This document shows, piece by piece, positions 55,203 to 64,000 of a stretch of DNA of 64,000 nucleotides (positions are counted from its first letter, which is position 1; the number at the start of each line of letters is the position of its first letter). Location of the stretch: assembly GCA_947625835.1 (NCBI GenBank), contig CANQPY010000002.1:1-64000 (forward strand), written 5' to 3'. This DNA comes from an uncultured Clostridia bacterium. GTDB lineage: Bacteria > Bacillota > Clostridia > TANB77 > CAG-508. Made by a program: the position numbers and the translations under genes. Below the pieces are notes generated by a model, which saw only the letters and a list, made by a program, of their open reading frames with translations, was not told where the DNA came from and did not search any database.

Positions 55203-55922
55203 TTATTCTTCCCAATTATGATAAATGTTAGATACGTCATCTAAATCTTCAAGGTTATCAATTAACCTTTCCATTTTTTCTATTCCTTTTTCATCTAATG
55301 AAACAGTTGTAGTTGGAACCATTTGAACTTCTGCTTCTAAAAATTCAATACCCGCTTCTTCTATTTTTTCACGAACTGTTCCAAAATCAGATGGATTTGT
55401 TGTTATTTCATATACTTCGTCATAGCTTTGAAAATCCTCTGCTCCTGCATCTAATGCAAGCATCATTAAATCATCTTCTTCCATAGATGTTGATGCCTTT
55501 TCTATTACCATTACTCCTTTTTTGTTGAACATATAAGAAACACATCCAGTTGTTCCTAAATTTCCACCGGCTTTGTCAAATGCATGCCTAACATCTGCTG
55601 CAGTTCTGTTTTTATTGTCTGTTGCTGCTTCTACTATTATTGCTACACCATTTGGTCCATATCCTTCATATGTAATTTCTTCATAGTTTTCGTTGCTGCT
55701 AGATGCTTTTTTTATTGCATTGTTTATTGTATCATTTGGCATGTTTGCTGCCTTGCATTTTGCAATTACATTTTTTAATTTTGAATTTCCTGATGGATCT
55801 GGTCCACCTTCTTTTACAGCAATTAATAGTTCTCTTCCTAATTTTGTAAATACTTTACCTCTTGCTGCATCTGCTTTTCCTTTTTTTGCTTGTATGTTAT
55901 GCCATTTTGAGTGTCCTGACAT
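55203..55922 (-). CDS. YebC/PmpR family transcriptional/translation regulator
   Basis: [32 protein letters not shown]. Confidence 0.95.
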   Translation of the reverse strand: MSGHSKWHNIQAKKGKADAARGKVFTKLGRELLIAVKEGGPDPSGNSKLKNVIAKCKAANMPNDTINNAIKKASSSNENYEEITYEGYGPNGVAIIVEAATDNKNRTAADVRHAFDKAGGNLGTTGCVSYMFNKKGVMVIEKASTSMEEDDLMMLALDAGAEDFQSYDEVYEITTNPSDFGTVREKIEEAGIEFLEAEVQMVPTTTVSLDEKGIEKMERLIDNLEDLDDVSNIYHNWEE

Positions 55923-56052
55923 TTTTCATTTCTCCTTTCTTTGCATTTATTGTAAAAATTTATTTTCTTAAAGTATTGTAGCACATTTTGGGGATTTTAC
56001 GCAAGTGTTTTTTATAAGTTTTGATGGTTTCTTTATTTATATTATTTAACTT

Positions 56053-57299
56053 TTATATAATAAAAACTTCCTGTTCTAATTTACACTTATTAAGTAGCAT
56101 CTCATCCATAACATCAAAAAACACCTCATACTCATCATTTTGTCTCAACAATTTTAAATGTTCAAAATATACTTTGCTCATCTTTTTCCAATAAATTTTT
56201 TTGCTACAAAAAGATTCTTTATCCATTTTATACGGAATAAGTTCTGGAATAATTTTTCTTAGCCTTACAAATATTTTAAAACCACCTATATCTATATCAC
56301 TCCAATGGAAAAAGCCAATACCTTCTGCATTTTCATATATTTTTCTAAAAAATTTTCCTTTAATTGGGCTATACATTCCTCCATGATAAATTACAAATTC
56401 GTCTCTGTTTTTTTTATTTTGAATATAATCTATATAATTTGCCTTATTCTCAATAAATATTACTTTTTTGGCATTTTTAATTTTTAAATTTTTCATATTT
56501 TCTACATTATAACTATTTAAATAACTTCCTTGAGTTTCTTTTTTATATTCAATCTTTTCATTGCCGATAAAAAGTTCTAAATCTCCGCAAAATTCTATTA
56601 TTTCTGGATATTTGGATATTCCGCACTTGTAATAAAATATCATCATTTGTAAATTCTTCTTTAATTTCCAAATCTGTTTCTTTACCTAATAAGTACTTTT
56701 TAATAATTCTAATTATAATATGTTCTATATTTTTTTCAAAATACTTTGAATCACCAAAACATTTTATACTTAGCACTCTTTTTAAATTTTCTTCAGAATT
56801 GTCTATTACTTGCAAAACTTTTAATATATCATTTGCAAATTCTACAGGAAATAATTGATTAGGTTTATGCTTTTGTTTTAGATAGTTTATCATATCTTTT
56901 CTATATTGTTCTATCCAGTTTTGTCTAAATGAATTAGTTTCTAAGAGTTGTAGTAAGTCATTATTTTTTACTTTAATAGCAACTCTGCCTGCTTCTAAAT
57001 ATGCATTTTCAATATTTTCTTTATTTAACCATATTTCTTTTAACAAATTTCCGTTGTTCATGATTTTTCCATGAATAAAATATTAGACCTTTTCTTTCTA
57101 AGTCAAAAATTATATCATGAAATAACTTCTTAGCTTGATAATTTTCTATATCGTATTCTTTCATTTTATCCAATTTTAAAGTAATTCTTCTATTAGAGTT
57201 TGTAACTAATGATTTACTTTTTTCATACTTATCTAATAATTTATTTAAAATTATGCTTTTACTAATCATTATTTTCTCCATTTTTATATAATTTACCAT
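56053..57299 (-). CDS. jetD: Wadjet protein JetD (toprim-like nuclease subunit), two +1 frameshifts at CGG (56621..56623, 57051..57053)
   Basis: Three ORFs fuse: FYSWKNHEQ[G]NLLKEIWLNKENIENAYLEAGRVA...DDILLQV[G]ISKYPEIIEFCGDLEL...IYHGGMYSPIKGKFFRKIYENAEGIGFFHWSDIDIGGFKIF; 1247-2=1245 nt divisible by 3. Confidence 0.85.
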
Positions 57300-60200
57300 T
57301 CTTCTTTATTTGTGTATTTTTTTACAACTATTTCATGTTCTTCCGGATTTAATACTAGCAATGTTGAATCTACCAAACTTTGAATGTCTTGCAATTTGTC
57401 AGGTGGTGCAGCAAAAATTGCTTGAAATCCAATTTTCTTTAATAGTTTTATGCTTTCTTCTATTCTCTCACTATCCATTTTGCTAAATGCTTCATCAAAT
57501 ACAATTAATCTAATTGTATTTTCATTATTTTTTATTCTATAGACTTGTGCAAATGATGCAAGTATAGAAATATAGAAAGGTGTTTGAGTTTCTCCTCCTG
57601 ATTTTTTAAGTAATGTTTTTGATAATCTCTGTTCGTTTCCAGTTTGGTCTTTTACAATCAAGTCAAAATTCAAATATGTTCTATAATCTGTATATTCTTT
57701 TATGTTTTTTTCATATTCCTCGTCTGAAATCATATTTGAATTTATATCTGTTGTTGTTACTTTATCAAATAATTCTTTTATTTCTTCAGAATATTTTTGA
57801 TTAAACTGTTCTTGTCCAATTCCCCAATCGCCTAATAACATTTCGTCTGTTATCATGTTATAAAATCTTTTATATTCTTGTTTTGGCGATACTTTAAAAC
57901 TATAGCTATCTGTTCCAAACCTATGCTCTCCTAAAGCATCATTTAATTCTTTTATTTGAGATTTTACTTCATCTATATTTGACTTTAATTTATCCAAAAA
58001 TTCTATTCTAAACTGCTCATATGCTTTTTTTCGTGAATCGTCTATTTTTTCTAAATAATTTGGTAAGTCTATTTCTTTTAATTGTTTTAGTGCTTCTGAA
58101 AATTCTTGATTACTTCCATCATGAATGTTATAAGATAATTGATATTTTGTGTTGTAATCACTTCTTTTGTCTTCTAACTCTGTTTTTGCTTCTTCTTTTT
58201 TTATTGTTGTAGATTTTAAAATCCTTAAAAATGTTTCTTGTATTTTTGGCGCTGTTTTCTTTAATGCTTCTTTTCCATATCTTTCTTCTCCAATGCTTTC
58301 TTGCCAAGAAGCGTCATATTGGTCTTCAATTTGTAAACATTTAAGGTTTAAATCTTCTTGTAATTTTGGTATTTCTATGTTTTCATTTCTTTCGATTTCT
58401 GTTCTTAAATTTTCTATTTTCTTTGTATTTTCAAGAATTAAATTTTCTTTTTCCTTTTCTAGTTTTGTTTTTTCGTTTATTTTTGCTGTTATATTATTTA
58501 ACCAAAATAAATCCATACCATTTAATTCTTCTTGTAATTTGCTTTTTTTGCTAACATATTCTGCTTTTTCAATAGAGTTTTGTATGTCAATATCAAAGTT
58601 TGATATGTCGTTTTCACTGAAATTTGTAATTTCTTTAACATTTCCCATTATTTGCATAATTGTTTCTTCATTTGCTATTTTATTTTCTAATTCTTGTAAT
58701 TCTTTCTCTTTTATCTGTTTTTGCTTTTCTAGTGCTCCTTTACCAATTGTAGGATATTTATAAAGTTTAGGATTAATTCTTCTTAACACATAGCCTTGGT
58801 ATAACATACCGGTCTTTCGTTATTGCTATTTTATTATTTCTTAATTCTTCTATTGTTTCGCATTTTACAACTCTTCCTAATAGATAATCAACATATGTTT
58901 TTGCTAAATTATTTTGTGTTATTATTTCTTTTGCTAAACTATTTTCTAAAACTTGATTATTTTCTTTTTGCATTTTTTCAATATCTACTAAACCAAATGA
59001 ATGAATTTTATCATTGTTTTTTGCTATTTCTCTATATATTTTAGATGCTTCTTCAAAAAATTCTGGGGCAATAATAAGATATTTTTTTTGTGTATTTAGA
59101 TACCCTTCTATAGCATTTTGCCATTTAATATCTTTTATTTCTAATAAATCAGACAAAATAGAAATTTTGATTTCTTTCCCTATTTTTTCTTTTAATCTTT
59201 TTTCTATTTCTAATTTAAAACTAATTAATTCTGGTTCATATGGAGTAATCCCAGATTTTAACTTATTAATGTCTTCTTCTAAAACTTTTTTATTGCTTAG
59301 GTCTTTATCCTTTTCTTGTTTTGTTTCAAAAAATATTGTATTTCCTAATTTAATTAGTTTTTCTATTTTTTCTTTTATCTCTTTTAATGCTTCTATTTCT
59401 AAACTACAAAAATTACTTTCATTGATATTTTCTAGGTATTTTATAAGATCTTTTAAACTTGTTAATTCTTGTATTTCATCTGCTACAATTTTATTTTTTA
59501 TTTGCTCTAGTTTTAAAATATTTGCATTCCATATTAAACTATTATTTCTTAAGAAATTTATATCTTTTAATTCTACTTCTTCTACTGTTTTTATTTTATT
59601 ATTTAAATTTTCTATTTTGTCAATAATATTTTTTCTTTTTTGCTCTACATCTGATTTTGCTCTAGTTTCTATTAATTCTGTAATTTCGTCTGATAATTTT
59701 TGCTTTTCTGAATCTAATTTTTTAGTGTTTTCTTCTATACTTTGTTTTTGTAATTTTTTATTTTCTACATCTGTCTTTAATTTTTCTTGTAAATCTAATA
59801 ATATTTGTTTTTCTGCTCTCCAAATTAAGTATTGTTCTTCTCTTTCTTTAGATACTTGCATAATATAATTGTTGTATGTATTTTGTATTGTTTCTAATTC
59901 ATTTTCTCTAATTTTCATATTTTCTACTTGTTTTGATAAATTATTGTATTGCCTTATATTTTCTTGCATTGAAGTAATATCTATTTTGTTTTTTACATCA
60001 CATACATATTCTACGATAAATTTTTCTATATCATCTATTGGCGTAAATGTAACTGCTTTTTTAAATAAATTATAAAATTTTTGGTTTAATCCGCCAAGTT
60101 TTCCTTTTTCTTCTTCTTGATATTGTCTGTTGCTTGTATATATTTCAAAATTTTTGCTTCCATATTCCATTTGTAAAAAACTTTTTAAATCTTTGTAAGG

Positions 60201-60641
60201 AAGTGGTATATTATTTTCTCCTACAAATTCATTATTTGGCATTGTTCCATTTATATAGAAAAAATGGCTTTCTGTGTCGCTATCTTTATATACATCAAAA
60301 ACAACTTCAAGGCAAAAGTTTTTTCTTGTTACCTTGTCCAAAAATTCACAAACAATGTATGTAGAAAATCTGTCTACTCTTAAATATTTATATCCTGTGT
60401 CTCCGTCGTCACCAATTTCTCCTTTTAAATATCCTTCTAAACTCCTTCCTGCTTTGTCATTTGCTGCTTTATTAAAAAATGTCCCTCTTGTATCTCCTAA
60501 TATTAATAGTTGCAAAGCATCTAGGATTGTTGATTTTCCAGACCCATTTTTACCTGTCAAAAAATTGATATTATCAAATTCAATCATTTGTTTATTTATA
60601 TAATGCCAATTTATTAACAACATTCTTTTTAATGTTTTCAT
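57293..60641 (-). CDS. jetC: Wadjet SMC-like ATPase JetC, one +1 frameshift at CGG (58809..58811)
   Basis: INFLTGKNGSGKSTILDALQLLILGDTRGTFFNKAANDKAGRSL; IAITKD[G]MLYQGYVLRRINPKLYKYPTIGK; LIVFDEAFSKMDSERIEESI; 3349-1=3348 nt divisible by 3. Confidence 0.92.
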
Positions 60642-61288
60642 TCTTCTTCTACCACCATTTCTTCATTTTCTGATTCTTCATCTTCTACTTCTTCTATTAT
60701 TGAATTTATTGATTTACTTAAAGTTGCTATTTTTTCATTTGTTATTACAAATAAAATGGATGGTAAAATGATAATTTTTGTTTCTGGTTTTTCTAATATT
60801 CCATCTATTTTTTGTATTATATTAAAGTTAATTAAATTAGATAAAGCATTCCTTATTTCTATGTCAGATGGCTTTTTTGTATATGCTCCAACATCTATTA
60901 AAGTTTTTATGATGTCTGATACACTAACAATAGTATCTGTGTTTAATTTTACTGTTTCTCTGTCTTCATCAAATTTTAGCCTTAATCCATATAAAAATAT
61001 TGTAGTATTTTTATCTAACCTTTTTTTGTTATATCCAAATTCATTTTCTATGTACATTACTTCATAGTTGCTATCTTTTATTAATTTAAATCCTGCAAGT
61101 GATAAATATTCTCTAAATAATTCTATATTTCTATCAATAAATCTGTAATCTGCATTGTATTTGAATGTTTTTTGATTTTTGTCATACATTCTATTTACAA
61201 TAAATGTTTTTGCAAGTATCATACTCACTACTCTTTTAAAATTTTCTTTTTCTGCATTTGTTAGTTCATTATATTTTTCTATAAACAT
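60638..61288 (-). CDS. jetB: Wadjet protein JetB (MukE-like, DUF4194)
   Basis: 216 aa, upstream of and overlapping jetC; acidic C-terminus. Confidence 0.85.
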   Translation of the reverse strand: MFIEKYNELTNAEKENFKRVVSMILAKTFIVNRMYDKNQKTFKYNADYRFIDRNIELFREYLSLAGFKLIKDSNYEVMYIENEFGYNKKRLDKNTTIFLYGLRLKFDEDRETVKLNTDTIVSVSDIIKTLIDVGAYTKKPSDIEIRNALSNLINFNIIQKIDGILEKPETKIIILPSILFVITNEKIATLSKSINSIIEEVEDEESENEEMVVEEE

Positions 61289-62665
61289 TTAATTTCTCCT
61301 TATAAATTTGATATTTGGTATTTTAAATCCATTGTTATTTATGGTTTCATTACTATCTTGCATATAATAAAAACTTTTATCGTATTTTCCTGCTTTTATT
61401 GTTGCAAGTATTAATAATATAAGGTCTTCTGTCGTGTTTAATTTTATTTCTGATGATGTTATAAATGGTTTACCTTTGAAATTTGCTTCCATAAATTCAT
61501 TTATTTTTTGATTGCTATATAATTTTTCTAAACTTTTTGCAAATTCATAAAATGCTTTGGAATCAATTTCTTTTTCTTGTTTTAATGCTAATGGTTTTCC
61601 TTGCTTTCGTTTATCGTTAGAATTTCTAATGTAGATTGAATCTTTTGATACATATTCTTGCTTTAGTAATTTTACTTCTTCTTCCATTTTTTCTATAACT
61701 TTTTCTTTTTTAGAGTTTTTTAATATGTTTACTAGTTTGCCTTTTAATTCTTTATCACTTGTTAATAAATATTGTATTCGGTTAACAGATGCTCTTACAT
61801 AGTCTGTGTTTTTTATTTCAATTTGATCCATAGTAAAATCTATATTTTCATATATTTCTATTACTGTTCTAATTTTATTTAAAATATCGTTTTCTGCTTC
61901 TTCTCTTGATTCATATTTTTTGTGTTTTGTTGCAACATTTATTGTAGCATCCAATAATTCTGCATCTGCTAATATGGTATTTAACATATCTCTTATAGGG
62001 GCTTTATAACGTGGTATAGAGTCTCTTGTAAATCTTGGAAATATCATTTCATCACTATATTCTTTGTATTTAAAAAAGTGCTCTTTCATAATGTCATTTA
62101 TGTTGTCTTGGTTTATCATTTGCCTATGGAATCTTCCTAGACTATTGTATAGTGATTTTAATTCTGTTATTAGTTGCATTGTGTTGTTATATGCTGTGTT
62201 GATGGCATTGTATGTTTCGTTTTTTTCGATACTTGCCAGTTTTAAACTGGAATATGTTGCAAATACATATGAATTGTATTCAACTTGTTCTTCTTGTACA
62301 ATGGAATATAATAGATCTAAAAATTTTATTGAATAATCTGGTAATATAATGTTTTCTTCAAATGAATTTCTTTGCATTTCAAATTCAATCCAGCCAGCCC
62401 ATTTTAATTTTCTTAATAAAAAATAGGCTTTGCTGGAAATATTATTATCTTTTAATTCATTTATATCTTCATCTTCTGAAAAGTCTTCTTGATTGAATTC
62501 TTCTTCTAAGTTGTTTATTAGCCTTGCTATGATGTTGTCTTTTGATATAGACATTTCTTGCTTAAAAGCTTCTCTTAATACAAATAATGCATCTACATAT
62601 ATTTTTTTATTTTTTGATACTAATATAGAAAAGAAATTTTCTGGTATTTTATCAAATAAATTCAT
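61289..62665 (-). CDS. jetA: Wadjet protein JetA (MukF-like kleisin, DUF5716)
   Basis: MNLFDKIPENFFSILVSKNKKIYVDALFVL; first gene of the jetABCD order. Confidence 0.87.
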   Translation of the reverse strand: MNLFDKIPENFFSILVSKNKKIYVDALFVLREAFKQEMSISKDNIIARLINNLEEEFNQEDFSEDEDINELKDNNISSKAYFLLRKLKWAGWIEFEMQRNSFEENIILPDYSIKFLDLLYSIVQEEQVEYNSYVFATYSSLKLASIEKNETYNAINTAYNNTMQLITELKSLYNSLGRFHRQMINQDNINDIMKEHFFKYKEYSDEMIFPRFTRDSIPRYKAPIRDMLNTILADAELLDATINVATKHKKYESREEAENDILNKIRTVIEIYENIDFTMDQIEIKNTDYVRASVNRIQYLLTSDKELKGKLVNILKNSKKEKVIEKMEEEVKLLKQEYVSKDSIYIRNSNDKRKQGKPLALKQEKEIDSKAFYEFAKSLEKLYSNQKINEFMEANFKGKPFITSSEIKLNTTEDLILLILATIKAGKYDKSFYYMQDSNETINNNGFKIPNIKFIRRN

Positions 62666-63549
62666 TATGGCTCCTCCATAATCAATTCATACTCTCTTGA
62701 ACCCATACCAAGGTCTGCTGCCGCTTCTATTGTATGAATTCCATGTCTAGACTCAATTCTCTCTACTAAATGGTCTCTACCTGGATCATTTGAATTATAT
62801 ACTAAATCAATACAAGCTTGGTCAATAGCAACAGGGTCAGTACTTGCTAAAATTCCGATATCCTTCATGCATGGGTCTTCTGCAACATTACAACAATCAC
62901 AATCTACACTCATATTACACATAACATTAATATATACAATGTTATCTCCAAATTTTTTAGTTACACTACTTGCTGCATCTGCCATTGCTTCTAAAAACTT
63001 TAATTGGTCTACTTGGAACATTTCCTCATAACTTGCATTTTCTTTTCCAACACAATGAATATATCTTTTTCCTTTACCAGATGCAACACCAATTGATAAT
63101 TGTTTTAATGCTCCTCCAAAACCTCCCATAGGGTGTCCTTTAAAATGTGATAATACAAGCATAGAATCATATTTATCGATATTTTTACCTACATAATTTT
63201 TCTTGATTACTTTTCCATTTGGAATTTCTAAAATTTTGTCTTCACCTTCTGCATCCATAATATCAACTGTAAAGTATTTTGTCCAACCATGTTCCTTCAT
63301 TAGTTCATTATGTTTTTCAGTTGTATCTCTTGCACCATCATATGCTGTATTACATTCTACAACAGTACCATTTACATGTTCTACAATGTCTTTTACCATT
63401 TCTGGTCTGATGTAATTTTGATTGCCTCTTTCTCCAGAATGTAGTTTTACGGCTACATTTCCTTGTAATTTTCTGCCAACTGTCTCATACATTTTTACAA
63501 TGTTTTGTGGTGTTATTTCTTTGCAAAAATAAACTTTTGATTTTTCCAT
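62665..63549 (-). CDS. DUF362 domain-containing protein
   Basis: VAVKLHSGERGNQNYIRPEMV, LSHFKGHPMGGFGGALKQLSIGVASGKGK. Confidence 0.9.
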   Translation of the reverse strand: MEKSKVYFCKEITPQNIVKMYETVGRKLQGNVAVKLHSGERGNQNYIRPEMVKDIVEHVNGTVVECNTAYDGARDTTEKHNELMKEHGWTKYFTVDIMDAEGEDKILEIPNGKVIKKNYVGKNIDKYDSMLVLSHFKGHPMGGFGGALKQLSIGVASGKGKRYIHCVGKENASYEEMFQVDQLKFLEAMADAASSVTKKFGDNIVYINVMCNMSVDCDCCNVAEDPCMKDIGILASTDPVAIDQACIDLVYNSNDPGRDHLVERIESRHGIHTIEAAADLGMGSREYELIMEEP

Positions 63550-63614
63550 AATTTTTCCCTCTTTTCTATTATTTTAATTTTATTATAACCTTTAAAATTA
63601 TATTGATCTACTAT

Positions 63615-64000
63615 TTACGTATTTTTTTCATTAAATTTTTGTCTTTTTTCTTTTCTTAATTGTTTTTTCTTATCAGCTCTTTTTTTATTCAAAGACATTA
63701 AAATAATAATTAAAATTAATGCAATCAATGTAAAACGATTTTTTAAAACTTCTGTAACAATTCCAAATTTATTAATTTTAAATTGGAATTTTCCTTCTAT
63801 TTTATCGTATGTTGTCATTTCTTTATCTGGTGCATTATTATTATCACCTTTTGTTTTATATTTTGTAATTCCATTTTCTTCTATAATGCTAATGACTCTA
63901 TGAGTAACTATTAAGCCATCTTCGTCAAAAGAAATAATATCATTTTCTTTAATTTTCTCTTTTGGAACTTCTTTAATAAAAATTGCATCGCCTATATTTA
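63615..64000 (-). CDS. Signal peptidase I (SipW-like), 5' end outside window
   Basis: Manual translation ...IGDAIFIKEVPKEKIKENDIISFDEDGLIVTHRVISIIEENGITKYKTKGDNNNAPDKE... Confidence 0.75.
   Translation of the reverse strand, partial: NIGDAIFIKEVPKEKIKENDIISFDEDGLIVTHRVISIIEENGITKYKTKGDNNNAPDKEMTTYDKIEGKFQFKINKFGIVTEVLKNRFTLIALILIIILMSLNKKRADKKKQLRKEKRQKFNEKNT

Noticed and set aside
2601-60641. Treating the split ORFs (larB, mnmA, uvrA, gpr, fhs, xseA, fmt, priA, spoIIIAA/AE, jetC/D and others) as ordinary pseudogenes or random assembly indels
   Set aside because: Every break falls at an in-frame CGG with one surplus C before a Gly codon. No other type of break was seen in these genes, and many are essential or near-essential. 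Systematic base-calling error is not fully excluded without reads, so it is kept as the main alternative.

Overview
The window is about 64 kb of a low-GC, endospore-forming Firmicute (Clostridia-like), with most genes on the minus strand. It carries lar nickel-pincer maturation genes, a SirTM-like sirtuin/macrodomain pair, isc and mnmA, uvrA, gpr, fhs, xseAB, fmt/def/priA, the spoIIIA operon and a complete Wadjet (jetABCD) locus. The main finding concerns the arginine codon CGG. I found 32 in-frame CGG codons in 18 genes, and at every one the conserved reading frame continues only if the ribosome (or something upstream of it) skips the C and reads the next triplet as GGN, a Gly codon. Examples are UvrA Walker A GGG TCT C|GGA AAG, PriA GGG TCT C|GGA AAA, MnmA AGT GGC C|GGA GTA, and seven sites in uvrA alone. 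I found no CGG codon that clearly works as an ordinary sense codon. Out-of-frame CGG strings (AAC GGA, ACC GGA, CTC GGA, CCG GGA) do not disrupt frame. One affected gene (rqcH) is on the opposite strand and has the site in coding orientation. This looks like genome-scale +1 frameshifting, or quadruplet decoding, at an unassigned or hungry CGG codon. Systematic sequencing error and mRNA editing remain to be excluded. Secondary observations: three copies of a structured palindromic repeat whose stems differ between copies but stay self-complementary, a shared palindromic promoter/operator upstream of a CMD-family gene and the larC operon, a MATE/cytidylate-kinase-like fusion, and G/C-rich hairpins inside the spoIIIA operon. 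All coordinates and counts come from manual reading and should be recomputed.
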